Shown: one piece after another, positions 33,821 through 44,359 of the stretch
How positions within the stretch are numbered: position 1 is the first letter of the stretch
Layout of the letters: every line of letters begins with the position of its first letter
From: CAYFKJ01 sp964343605
GTDB lineage: Bacteria > Pseudomonadota > Alphaproteobacteria > UBA2966
DNA: 64,000 nucleotides
Direction of reading: 5' to 3'
NCBI GenBank assembly: GCA_964343605.1
Contig: CAYFKJ010000005.1
Coordinates: 1-64,000, forward strand
Position numbers and translations under genes: made by a program
The notes under the pieces: generated by a model
The model's database searches: none
Seen by the model: only the letters and a program-made list of their open reading frames with translations
Told to the model about the DNA's origin: nothing

Positions 33821-34807
33821 GTGCGCACAGCGCTTGCCATATCCCTGGCGCTGCATGCCGTGGCGATCGTCATTACCTATGTCGGCTTCCCGCATCTCTT
33901 CAGCACGCCGGAGATCGTCGAACAGCCGATGATCGTCGAACTGGTCGAGGTGGCGGAGCAGACCAAGGCGACCCGGGCGACACCGGAAGAAAAACCCAAA
34001 CCGAAACCCAAGCCCAAACCCAAACCGGAAGCCGAGAAAAAGCCGCCGCCCGCGCCGCCGCCCCCGCTTCCTCAAATGGCCAGGGTGGAACCGGAACCGA
34101 CTTTGCCGCCGCCGCCCAAGCCCGAACCGGAGCCGCTGCCCGAACCCGTGGCCAAGCCGGAACCCAAACCCAAGCCGAAGGTGAAACCCAAGCCGAAACC
34201 GGTCGTCAAGGCGCCGCCGAAGCCGCGCTGGAAACCCAAGCCGCCGCCAAAGCCGGTGGTCGAAAAACCGAAGCCGAAGCCCAAGATCGTCGCCAAGCCC
34301 AAGCCGAAGAAGGTCGAGAAGCCGAAAAAGAAGAAGAAACAGTTCGACCCAAACCGCATCGTGGCCCTTTTGGACAAGAGCAAGAAGGAACCGCCCAAGC
34401 AAGCCCTGCCGGAGCAGAAGCCGCAACCCGCCAAACCGCCCGCCGTGGTCGCCCGCACCGTCGAGCGCGTCCCGGAAGGCCAGCCCCTGACGATGTCGGA
34501 GGTCGATGCCGTGCGCGCCAAGATCGAGCGCTGCTGGATCGTGCCGGCCGGCGCGCGGGACGCGGAAAACCTCGTCGTGCGTATTCGTATCCTGCTCAAT
34601 CCCGACGGCAGTATTCGCGGCGCCCCCGAGATTCTCGACCAGTCGCGCATGGGGCAAGCGGGCCAGCAGTTTTTCAAAATCGCGGCGGAGGGCGCGCGTC
34701 GCGCCGTGCTGAAGTGCCAACCGTATGACATGTTGCCGAGAAACAAGTACAAACGTTGGCGGGAAATCGAACTGACTTTCAATCCTAAGGAAATGTTGGG
34801 CGGATGA
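33821..34807 (+). CDS. tolA: Tol-Pal system protein TolA
   Basis: This 328-residue protein has an N-terminal membrane helix (LAISLALHAVAIVITYV), then about 170 residues dominated by Lys-Pro dipeptides (KPKPKPKPKPE and relatives), then a globular domain (MSEVDAVRAKIERCWIVPAG ... VVRIRILLNPDGSIRGAPEI) like TonB/TolA C-termini. It links the TolQR motor to Pal and TolB at the outer membrane. E. coli TolA has an Ala/Lys helix here; the Lys-Pro type is more TonB-like. It starts at GTG 33821 and its stop overlaps the tolB ATG by four bases. Confidence 0.9.
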   Translation: MRTALAISLALHAVAIVITYVGFPHLFSTPEIVEQPMIVELVEVAEQTKATRATPEEKPKPKPKPKPKPEAEKKPPPAPPPPLPQMARVEPEPTLPPPPKPEPEPLPEPVAKPEPKPKPKVKPKPKPVVKAPPKPRWKPKPPPKPVVEKPKPKPKIVAKPKPKKVEKPKKKKKQFDPNRIVALLDKSKKEPPKQALPEQKPQPAKPPAVVARTVERVPEGQPLTMSEVDAVRAKIERCWIVPAGARDAENLVVRIRILLNPDGSIRGAPEILDQSRMGQAGQQFFKIAAEGARRAVLKCQPYDMLPRNKYKRWREIELTFNPKEMLGG

Positions 34808-36186
34808 CGAAGACAAACGACCTGTTTCGCCGGCTTGGAACCGGTATGTCCAGATGGCTCGGTATTGTGATGGTGGTCACGGCAGCGGTGGCGGCGACGC
34901 CGGCACAGGCGGTGCTGGAAATCGATATTACGCGCGGCAACGTCGACCCGTTGCCCATTGCGCTCAGCCCGTTCTATGCGCAGGGCGGATTGGCGACGCG
35001 GTTGGGCCAGCAGATCCCCGAAGTCGTGTCCGCCGATCTCACACGTTCGGGCCTGTTCCAGCCCATCGATCCCTCGGCCTTTATCCAAACGCCCGAAGCC
35101 ATGCGGGCACGGCCCCGGTTCGCCGACTGGCGCGCCATCAATGCTCAGGCTCTGGTGACCGGCCGGGCAGATGTCGAAGCGGGCGGCCAGCTCCGGGTGG
35201 AATTCCGGCTTTGGGATGTCTTCGCAGGTCAGCAGATGACGGGCTTGGTCTACACCTCGCAAACCGCGAACTGGCGGCGCGTTGCCCACCTGATCGCCGA
35301 CGCCATTTACAAGCGTCTCTCGGGGGAGGACGGTTATTTCGACACCCGCGTCGTCTATGTCGCCGAGACCGGCCCGGCGGACAAGCGGGTGAAGCGCCTC
35401 GCCATCATGGACCAGGACGGAGCCAACCACCGCTACCTCACCAACGGTGCGGAGCTTGTGCTGACGCCGCGCTTCTCGCCGACCCTGCAGGAGATCACCT
35501 ACCTTTCCTATTTCCGCGGCAAGCCCAGGGTGTACATCTACAACATCGATACGGGCCAGCAGGAGGTCCTGGGCGACTTTCCCGGCATGACCTACGCCCC
35601 CCGGTTTTCGCCCGACGGCAACACGGTCATAATGAGTCTGGCGGCGGGCGGCAATTCGGACATTTACACCATGGATTTGCGTACCCGCAGGGTGCTGCGC
35701 CTGACCAAGCACTCCGCCATCGATACCTCGCCCTCCTACGAGCCCGGCGGCCGGCGGGTGACCTTCAATTCCGACCGGGGCGGCTCGCAGCAGCTCTACG
35801 TCATGAACTCCGACGGCCGCAACATCAAACGCATCAGCTTCGGCAATGGGCGCTACGCCACGCCGGTCTGGTCGCCACGCGGCGATTTGATCGCCTTCAC
35901 CAAGTTTACCGGCGGCCGCTTCTATATCGGCGTCATGCGCCCCGATGGCTCAGGCGAGCGTTTGCTGTCGGAAAGCTATCTCGACGAAGGGCCGACCTGG
36001 TCGCCCAACGGCCGCGTCATCATGTATTTTCGCCAGGCGCCCCGTAACCGGGACGGCTCCGGCGGGCGCACCCGTTTGATGTCGGTGGATTTGACCGGCT
36101 ATAACGAACGGGAGCTGATCACCCCCACCGACGCCTCCGATCCGGCCTGGTCGCCCCTGGCGTCATTGCCCCCGCCAACGCAATAG
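34804..36186 (+). CDS. tolB: Tol-Pal system periplasmic protein TolB
   Basis: This 460-residue protein has a signal peptide (about residues 18-38, ending AQA), a TolB N-terminal domain (LEIDITRGNVDPLPIALSPF) and a six-bladed propeller with repeated TolB/PD40 segments (PRFSPDGNTVIMSLAAGGNS ... PSYEPGGRRVTFNSDRGGSQ ... PVWSPRGDLIAFTKFTGGRF). It binds Pal and controls its mobility during division. Its ATG overlaps the tolA stop. Pal follows after 340 bases. Confidence 0.96.
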   Translation: MTKTNDLFRRLGTGMSRWLGIVMVVTAAVAATPAQAVLEIDITRGNVDPLPIALSPFYAQGGLATRLGQQIPEVVSADLTRSGLFQPIDPSAFIQTPEAMRARPRFADWRAINAQALVTGRADVEAGGQLRVEFRLWDVFAGQQMTGLVYTSQTANWRRVAHLIADAIYKRLSGEDGYFDTRVVYVAETGPADKRVKRLAIMDQDGANHRYLTNGAELVLTPRFSPTLQEITYLSYFRGKPRVYIYNIDTGQQEVLGDFPGMTYAPRFSPDGNTVIMSLAAGGNSDIYTMDLRTRRVLRLTKHSAIDTSPSYEPGGRRVTFNSDRGGSQQLYVMNSDGRNIKRISFGNGRYATPVWSPRGDLIAFTKFTGGRFYIGVMRPDGSGERLLSESYLDEGPTWSPNGRVIMYFRQAPRNRDGSGGRTRLMSVDLTGYNERELITPTDASDPAWSPLASLPPPTQ

Positions 36187-36526
36187 CCGCTTTACGATCG
36201 CTTGCTTCGCTTGAATATCAACTCTATAGTGCCCCCGAACGGTAGTGACGACTTGCCATTACTGAAGAACAACCATATATGTCAGTCGTTTATGCGGTTT
36301 TCGCGGGGACTGGCCGATGCGGGGGAAAACGTAGCGGGCCAAGCGTCGAGGGGCATAATGCACGGACGGCGGAAACGCTGTTCGTTTTTTGTGTGTCTCG
36401 CCCGATCTGCGGGCAACAAGTTTTGGTACGGATTTTCCGCACCGCGTCACTATCGACTGGGTAATTCATTTGTTTGAGAATTGCTCGAAACTGAAATTTT
36501 AAGACCCTATGAACAGGGAGTTTTCG
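36187..36526 (+). other. Gap between tolB and pal, no gene recognised
   Basis: These 340 bases are less GC-rich than the neighbours. They hold a small hairpin GCCCG-ATCTG-CGGGC (36400-36414) without a T run, a short hairpin-forming stretch TGGTACGGATTTTCCGC (36424-36440) that recurs nearly identically at 19524-19540, and a weak TTGAGA/TTTTAA promoter-like pair (36474-36502) that could serve pal. A 91-codon ORF here has no family features and no ribosome site, so I left it out. Confidence 0.5.
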
Positions 36527-37090
36527 ATGCGCCTAAAGGTTTTAAGCACCATTGCCGCCCTTCTTCTCGTCGCCGCTTGCGAGACGCCGGTTGAAGAAAC
36601 AAAAGAAGCGTCCGGCAGCGGTGATGCCGCGAAGCAGACCACAACGGATACGACGACCCAAACCACAACGGGCGATTCGACCTCCAGTTCCGACACGCAG
36701 ACGGCCGCCAAGCAAACTATGGCTGGCCCCGCAAAAGGATCGCAGGCGGACCTCGTGGCCAACGTCGGTGACCGCGTCTTCTTCGATTTCGACAAATTCG
36801 CCATCAAGCCCAAGTCGCGCGGCACGCTCGAACGCCAGGCGGCCTGGCTGAAACGCAATCCCAACGTCACGATCACCATCGAAGGTCATTGCGACGAACG
36901 CGGCACGCGTGAGTACAACCTCGGTCTCGGGCAGCGCCGGGCCAACGCCGTCAAAAAATACCTGATGGCGCTGGGCATCGCGGAAAACCGCATCGCCACC
37001 ATCTCATACGGCAAGGAACGCCCCGTTGCACTGGCTTCGACCGAGGCGGCCTGGGCGCAAAACCGCCGCGGCGTGACCACCGTCAACTAA
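36527..37090 (+). CDS. pal: Peptidoglycan-associated lipoprotein Pal
   Basis: This 187-residue lipoprotein has a signal peptide with lipobox LLVAAC (Cys about residue 18), a Ser/Thr/Gln-rich linker, then an OmpA domain (VFFDFDKFAIKPKSRGTLER, ITIEGHCDERGTREYNLGLG, RRANAVKKYLMALGI) that binds peptidoglycan. It anchors the outer membrane to the wall and to TolA/TolB. I chose the ATG at 36527 (CAGGGAG six bases upstream) rather than an ATG six codons earlier. A terminator follows. Confidence 0.96.
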   Translation: MRLKVLSTIAALLLVAACETPVEETKEASGSGDAAKQTTTDTTTQTTTGDSTSSSDTQTAAKQTMAGPAKGSQADLVANVGDRVFFDFDKFAIKPKSRGTLERQAAWLKRNPNVTITIEGHCDERGTREYNLGLGQRRANAVKKYLMALGIAENRIATISYGKERPVALASTEAAWAQNRRGVTTVN

Positions 37091-37127
37091 ACTGTTCACA
37101 GGCTTCCCGTTTCCACGGGACACGAAA

Positions 37128-37160
37128 CCCCGCCGGTTACCCGGCGGGGTTTTGTTTTTT
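37128..37160 (+). terminator. pal terminator
   Basis: CCCCGCCGG-TTAC-CCGGCGGGG is followed by TTTTGTTTTTT, a strong intrinsic terminator 38 bases after the pal stop. Confidence 0.93.
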
Positions 37161-37240
37161 GCGCCTTTGCCTTGTTCTTGCCGAATTTTTCGTATTTGCT
37201 TGGCGCCTGACGACCCAGACGGCCGCACCGCCCCAATCTC

Positions 37241-38320
37241 ATGATGCCGAAGATGCACCGCTTTAAGTCCATTTTGCCAGTTTCCGTGCCACGCACCCTG
37301 CTGTTAATCGTGATCGGCGTGCAGCTTGTCGCCGCCATGCCGGCCGCCGCGCAGACGGCCAATGATCTGTCGCCGCTGCTCAACCGCCTGCGGCTGATCG
37401 AAAACGATCTCAGGGACTTGCAACTCCAGGTCTTCCGCGGCAAGGGCGCCCCGGCGCGAACGGCGACGGCCGACCAGCAGACCGCCCAGGGCTCTTCCGG
37501 CGCGGCGATGGCGGAGGTCCGTTTCGCCGAACTTGAGGAGCAGATCCGTTCCCTGACCGGCACGTTCGAGCGCATGGCGCATGACGTGACCAAGACCCGC
37601 TCGCGGCTCGACAAGTTAATCGAGGACATCGATTTCCGCCTGACGGCGCTGGAGGGCAAGCTGGAGGCCGCTGAGGCCGCCCGCATCGCCGCCGCGAATG
37701 CCACGGAGCAGCCGGCGGCGACCGAGACGGCCGCCGATGCAAACGCCGCCGACGCCTCGGCTGAAGCCGCAGAGGGTACGGAAACGGCGAGCGCCGGCCA
37801 GACGGTCGTGAGTGATGCGGCACCCGGCACGCAGGTGCTTGGGACCATTCCCGCGGATGAGGTCCAGAATGGCCAACAGACGGCGGCCGTCGCACCGGCC
37901 GAACCGCCAAAGCCGAAGACCATCCTGCCCGAGGGCACGGTCCGGGAGCGCTATAACTTCGCCTTCGGCCTGCTCCGCCGCCTCAAAACCGACAAGGCGG
38001 AAACGGCCTTCAAGGAATTCCTGGAAGCCCATGAGGCCGATCCCCTGGCGCATAATGCCCGCTATTGGCTGGGTGAGACCTACTACGCCCGGCGCGATTA
38101 TCGACAGGCCGCCACCGCTTTCGTCACGGGATACAGCAAGTCGCCGACCGGCCCCAAGGCCAGGGACAATTTGCTGAAACTCGGCATGTCGCTCGTGCGG
38201 CTGGAACAGAACGAGGACGCCTGCGCCAGTTTCGAGGAACTGCTCGCCAAATTCACGACGCCTCCCGATTCCAAGGCGCGCAAGATCGCCACGGCGGAAA
38301 TGGGACGGGCGGGCTGCTAG
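37241..38320 (+). CDS. cpoB: Tol-Pal system protein CpoB (YbgF)
   Basis: This 359-residue periplasmic protein has a signal peptide (LLLIVIGVQLVAAMPAAAQ), a trimerising coiled coil (about residues 45-150), an Ala/Glu/Thr-rich linker, and a C-terminal TPR domain (YNFAFGLLRRLKTDKAETAF ... NARYWLGETYYARRDYRQAA ...). CpoB links peptidoglycan synthesis with outer membrane constriction. Three Met codons lie within the first five residues, so the exact start is open. tilS begins 11 bases later. Confidence 0.93.
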   Translation: MMPKMHRFKSILPVSVPRTLLLIVIGVQLVAAMPAAAQTANDLSPLLNRLRLIENDLRDLQLQVFRGKGAPARTATADQQTAQGSSGAAMAEVRFAELEEQIRSLTGTFERMAHDVTKTRSRLDKLIEDIDFRLTALEGKLEAAEAARIAAANATEQPAATETAADANAADASAEAAEGTETASAGQTVVSDAAPGTQVLGTIPADEVQNGQQTAAVAPAEPPKPKTILPEGTVRERYNFAFGLLRRLKTDKAETAFKEFLEAHEADPLAHNARYWLGETYYARRDYRQAATAFVTGYSKSPTGPKARDNLLKLGMSLVRLEQNEDACASFEELLAKFTTPPDSKARKIATAEMGRAGC

Positions 38321-38331
38321 GCTGCGGCTTC

Positions 38332-39687
38332 GTGTCAACGGCGAAGCCGACTTCCGATCCCACCGGGCCTATTGGCGTCGCCGAATTTGCGGCGCTCCTG
38401 AAAACCACCCTCGATCATCATTTTGAACTCTTGCGGCCCGGGTTCGCCGTCGCTGTTTCGGGCGGCGCCGATTCCCTGGCGTTGACGCTATTGGCGAACC
38501 GTTGGGCGCGAAAGCGGGGGAGTGAATTCACGGCTTTGACCGTCGATCACGGTTTGCGCCGGGGCTCGCGGGCCGAGGCGAAACGGGTCGGTGCCTGGTT
38601 ATCCGCGCGCGGTATCGCTCACCAAATTCTGACCTGGCGGGGCGACAAGCCGGCAACCAACATCCAGGCGATCGCGCGGGAGGCCCGCTATGATTTGATG
38701 GCCATGTGGTGTGCCAGGCGCGGCATCAAGGCGCTTATGCTCGCGCATCACCGCGACGATCAGGCGGAAACCTTCGTGCTGCGCCTTCTGCGCGGCAGTG
38801 GCGTCGACGGTCTGGCGGCCATGGCGCCGGTATCCAATCGCTGCGGGCTGACGCTGGTGAGGCCCTTGCTGAACGTTCCCGGCGCCCGGCTGGAGGCGAC
38901 TTGCCGAAAGTTTGACCAGGACTGGGTCGACGACCCGAGCAATCAGAACGACGAATTCGCCCGCATCCGAGTCCGCAGATCCCTTGAGGAATTGGCGCCT
39001 GACGGAAACCTGTCGGAGCGACTGGCGGCGACGGCGTCCAACATGGCGCGCGCGCGCGAAGCGCTGGAGTGGGCGACCGCCAATGTGTTGAGCCGTTCCG
39101 TGGTCGAAAACCGGAACGGCTTCTGCCTGATTGATGCATCTAATCTTTCACAGGCGCCGGAAGAACTCGGTTTGCGCGCCCTGGCCCGGATCATCCGCAG
39201 CATCGGCGGTAAACCCTATCAGCCCCGGTTCAAGACGCTGGTGCGACTGCTTGCAGCGTTCCGTGCGGGCAGGCTGGAACGCGGCCGGACCCTGGGGGGG
39301 TGCCGGTTCACGGCCTGGCGTGACGGTGTGATGGTAACTCGGGAAAACCGGAGCCTCGAGCGCCTGCCCCTTCGACCGGGAGCAGTGGAACAGAATTGGG
39401 ACGGCAGGTTTTCTGTGAGGTTGAAGCGGGGGAGGGCGGTTCGTGACCGGAACTATACGGTTTGCGGCCTGGGCGCGGCCGGTTTGGCACAACTGAAGGG
39501 GATGGATACTGAAAGGGCGGCGGGAATTAGCCGTTTCACCATCCCCAAGCCGGCCCTGCTCACGTTGCCGGCGCTGTGGAACGAAGACCAATTGATCGCC
39601 GCTCCGCACCTGGAATTCGCCCTTGATGACGCCGGAAAATGCTTCACGGCCCGGTATGAACCGGTTACAACCCTCTCCTACACGTAA
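38332..39687 (+). CDS. tilS: tRNA(Ile)-lysidine synthase
   Basis: This 451-residue enzyme modifies C34 of the CAU-anticodon tRNA-Ile to lysidine, which lets it read AUA. The N-type ATP pyrophosphatase motif SGGADS is at residues 43-48, followed by TVDHGLRRGSRAEA and LAHHRDDQAETFVLRLLRGS. The C-terminal half is the weakly conserved tRNA-binding part. It starts at GTG 38332 just after cpoB. The window places it before ftsH, as is usual in alphaproteobacteria. Confidence 0.93.
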   Translation: MSTAKPTSDPTGPIGVAEFAALLKTTLDHHFELLRPGFAVAVSGGADSLALTLLANRWARKRGSEFTALTVDHGLRRGSRAEAKRVGAWLSARGIAHQILTWRGDKPATNIQAIAREARYDLMAMWCARRGIKALMLAHHRDDQAETFVLRLLRGSGVDGLAAMAPVSNRCGLTLVRPLLNVPGARLEATCRKFDQDWVDDPSNQNDEFARIRVRRSLEELAPDGNLSERLAATASNMARAREALEWATANVLSRSVVENRNGFCLIDASNLSQAPEELGLRALARIIRSIGGKPYQPRFKTLVRLLAAFRAGRLERGRTLGGCRFTAWRDGVMVTRENRSLERLPLRPGAVEQNWDGRFSVRLKRGRAVRDRNYTVCGLGAAGLAQLKGMDTERAAGISRFTIPKPALLTLPALWNEDQLIAAPHLEFALDDAGKCFTARYEPVTTLSYT

Positions 39688-39865
39688 ATTTCAGTTGTTT
39701 CGTGTGAGAATCCGCTTATCTATTACGGTGTAGTCGTGGTCATTAGGCGTAGATTTAACGTTTGACGGCGGGAAATGGGGCTGAGTTGCCTCGCAGAAGG
39801 CCGAAACAAGCCACGCGAATACATCTAGAATTTGCGAATACGATTTCGCTGGAGCGAGTGACGAC

Positions 39866-41794
<1,929 letters not shown>

Positions 41795-41813
41795 CCGACG
41801 GGGACCCCATCCC

Positions 41814-42905
41814 GTGACGGAGAATTCGAGGAGCCCCGCTTTGCCGCGGGGCTTTTCTTCTGAAGCCCGCATCTACCTGAGGCCGACGGCGATTGGCCGG
41901 GCCGCCGGTTCACCGGACGCGCCAGTCCTGGCCGGCGGCGCCCTGACATTTTCCCGCCTGGAAGTTGCCGTTCGGGACGGCGGCTCGGTCCATCGCGCGG
42001 AGGCGCCGGTCCAGGCCGTTCAGGAATGGGCGGCGGTTGAGGGCTGTGCCGACACCGTTCAGGCGCTCCTCGACCGTATCAGCGCTTCTCGGCCGCGAAT
42101 GATGGGATTGGAATTCAAACATCCCCTCGTCATGGGCATCCTCAACGTGACGCCGGACAGCTTTCACGACGGCGGATTGGACGAGAATGCGGAGGCGGCG
42201 ATCGAACGCGGCATAAGTCTGGCGGCGGCCGGGGCGGACATAATCGACGTCGGCGGCGAGTCCACCCGACCCGGCGCGGAACCCGTTGCCGAAGCGGACG
42301 AACGCGCGCGCGTCGTTCCCGTGCTTGAAGGTTTGATGCGGGCCGGTGTGCCTTTGTCCGTTGACAGCCGCCGCGCCGGCGTCATGGCGGCCGCGCTTGA
42401 TGCCGGTGCTGCGTTGGTCAACGACGTGCATGCACTCACCGGCGAGGGTTGCGTTGATGTCGTGGCCGGGGCCGGTGTACCCGCCGTGCTCATGCACGGT
42501 CCCGCCGATCCCTCCGTCATGCAGCAACAAACCGACTACCAGGACCTCGTGCTCGACACCTACGATTGGTTGGAGACACGCATCGGAGCTTGCGAGGCCG
42601 CCGGAATTCCCCGCAGCCGCCTGATCGTCGATCCGGGTGTCGGATTTGCCAAAACCGCCCGGCAGAGTGCCGAGATACAGGGGGCCATAGCCATCTTTCA
42701 CGGGCTGGGGTGTCCGATCATGCTGGGGGCGTCGCGCAAGAGCTTCATTGCCGGGGTATCGGCCGACGAGCCCAGCGTCGACCGCTTGGCAGGCTCCATT
42801 GCCGCTGTGACTTGGGGGCTGTCGCAGGGCGTTCAGATTTTCCGCGTTCACGACGTGACGGAGACCCGCCAGGCCATCAACGTCTGGCGTGCCATCGGCG
42901 GTTAA
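41814..42905 (+). CDS. folP: Dihydropteroate synthase
   Basis: This 363-residue enzyme joins hydroxymethyl-dihydropterin pyrophosphate with para-aminobenzoate for folate. The core begins VMGILNVTPDSFHDGG and has VGGESTRPGAEPVAEADERA, VDSRRAGV, VNDVHALTG, DPGVGFAKTARQ and GASRKSFI. A 95-residue N-terminal domain (EARIYLRPTAIGRAAGSPDA ...) precedes the core; such extensions are usual in alphaproteobacteria. The start is GTG 41814 or TTG 41841, the latter with GAGGAG upstream. A terminator hairpin overlaps this end. glmM follows after 94 bases. Confidence 0.93.
   Translation: MTENSRSPALPRGFSSEARIYLRPTAIGRAAGSPDAPVLAGGALTFSRLEVAVRDGGSVHRAEAPVQAVQEWAAVEGCADTVQALLDRISASRPRMMGLEFKHPLVMGILNVTPDSFHDGGLDENAEAAIERGISLAAAGADIIDVGGESTRPGAEPVAEADERARVVPVLEGLMRAGVPLSVDSRRAGVMAAALDAGAALVNDVHALTGEGCVDVVAGAGVPAVLMHGPADPSVMQQQTDYQDLVLDTYDWLETRIGACEAAGIPRSRLIVDPGVGFAKTARQSAEIQGAIAIFHGLGCPIMLGASRKSFIAGVSADEPSVDRLAGSIAAVTWGLSQGVQIFRVHDVTETRQAINVWRAIGG
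41832..41857 (+). terminator. ftsH terminator overlapping the folP 5' coding end
   Basis: AGCCCCGC-TTTGCC-GCGGGGCT followed by TTTCTTC lies 38 bases after the ftsH stop. It falls inside the folP reading frame if folP starts at GTG 41814. If folP starts at TTG 41841 the hairpin covers its start. Confidence 0.75.
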
Positions 42906-42999
42906 CCCATTTGTATCAATTTGTAGGCAAAAGTGATCCAACGCGGCTTTGGAAAGCAGTAAAAGTAGGCCAGTTCGATATTCCGGAAAGACACTTGAG

Positions 43000-44346
43000 A
43001 TGACGCGAAAATACTTCGGCACCGACGGCATTCGCGGGACCGCGAACGCGGGCTCCATGACGGCGGAGGTCGCCACCCGGGTCGGCATGGCGGCCGGTCT
43101 GCAGTTCGTCCGGGGCGATCACCGCCATCGCGTGGTGATCGGCAAGGACACCCGGCTGTCGGGTTACTTGCTCGAGCCGGCCCTGACCGCAGGTTTTGTC
43201 TCGGTCGGCATGGACGTCGTGCTGGTCGGACCGATGCCGACGCCGGCGGTCGCCATGCTGACGCGCAGCCTGCGGGCCGATCTCGGTGTCGTGATCTCGG
43301 CCTCCCACAATCCCTATCAGGACAACGGCATCAAGCTCTTTGGCCCGGACGGCTACAAACTCTCGGACGAGACCGAGCTGGAGATCGAACGGCGAATGGG
43401 CGCCGACCTGGCGGCGGGGCGCGCAGAGCCTGAAGCCCTGGGCCGGGCCTGGCGGCTGGATGACGCCGAAGGGCGCTATATCGAATTCGCCAAGAACACT
43501 TTCCCGCGCGAAAGCACGCTGGACGGCCTCAAGATCGTCATCGACTGTGCCAATGGCGCCGCCTACAAGGTTGCCCCGACCGTTTTGTGGGAATTGGGCG
43601 CCGAGGTGATCTCGGTCGGCACGGAACCGGACGGCTTCAACATCAATGTCAATTGCGGCTCCACCAGCCCGCAGACGCTGTCCGAACAGGTCGTGGCCCA
43701 CGGCGCCGACCTCGGTATCGCCCTCGATGGCGACGCCGACCGCCTGGTTCTGGCGGACGAACATGGCGAACTTGTGGACGGCGACCAGTTAATGGCCTTG
43801 ATTGCAACCTCGTGGCAAGCCAGCGGCCGACTGCAGGGGGGCGGGGTTGTGGCGACTTCCATGTCCAATTTGGGGCTACAGCGCTACCTTGAGGGATTGG
43901 GATTGGATCTGGTGCGCACCCAGGTGGGTGACCGCTATGTCGTGGAGCAGATGCGTGCGGGCGGCTACAACATGGGCGGCGAGCAGTCGGGCCACATAAT
44001 CCTTGGTGACTTCAACACCACGGGCGACGGTCTGATTGCGGCTCTGCAGGCTCTGGCCGTCATCATCCAAAATGGTGCGCCCGTCAGCAAAATTGCCCGT
44101 CCTTTTGAACCGCTGCCTCAACTCCTCAAAAACGTCAGGTTTTCCGACGGGAACCCGCTCGAGGATCCGACGGTCAAGAAGGCCATCGACGACGGCGGTG
44201 CCCGGTTGGGCGACGCGGGACGCGTGCTGATCCGGGCTTCGGGCACCGAACCGCTCATCCGCGTGATGGCGGAGGGCGATGACGAAGGGCTTGTCGGCAC
44301 CGTCGTCAACGAGATCGTGGAAGCCGTCGAACGCGCCAGCGGATAG
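43000..44346 (+). CDS. glmM: Phosphoglucosamine mutase
   Basis: This 448-residue enzyme turns glucosamine-6-phosphate into glucosamine-1-phosphate for UDP-GlcNAc, peptidoglycan and LPS. It starts TRKYFGTDGIRGTANAGSMT after the Met. The active-site serine is Ser102 in VISASHNPYQDNGIK. The magnesium loop is ALDGDADR, and the phosphate-binding RASGTEPLIRVMAEG is at the C-terminus. I chose the ATG at 43000 over one 17 codons earlier. The next gene is convergent, 13 bases away. Confidence 0.96.
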   Translation: MTRKYFGTDGIRGTANAGSMTAEVATRVGMAAGLQFVRGDHRHRVVIGKDTRLSGYLLEPALTAGFVSVGMDVVLVGPMPTPAVAMLTRSLRADLGVVISASHNPYQDNGIKLFGPDGYKLSDETELEIERRMGADLAAGRAEPEALGRAWRLDDAEGRYIEFAKNTFPRESTLDGLKIVIDCANGAAYKVAPTVLWELGAEVISVGTEPDGFNINVNCGSTSPQTLSEQVVAHGADLGIALDGDADRLVLADEHGELVDGDQLMALIATSWQASGRLQGGGVVATSMSNLGLQRYLEGLGLDLVRTQVGDRYVVEQMRAGGYNMGGEQSGHIILGDFNTTGDGLIAALQALAVIIQNGAPVSKIARPFEPLPQLLKNVRFSDGNPLEDPTVKKAIDDGGARLGDAGRVLIRASGTEPLIRVMAEGDDEGLVGTVVNEIVEAVERASG

Positions 44347-44359
44347 GCCTCGTCGAAAT

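Noticed and set aside
33960..34350. Tandem DNA repeat in tolA
   Set aside because: The repetition follows from Lys-Pro codons in the protein and is irregular at the DNA level, so it is a protein feature rather than a satellite or CRISPR.
34072..35712. 546-codon minus-strand ORF
   Set aside because: It is opposite tolA and tolB. The Gly/Phe/Leu repeats merely mirror the Lys-Pro codons of TolA.
36202..36477. 91-codon ORF between tolB and pal
   Set aside because: No ribosome site, no family features and no typical codon pattern.
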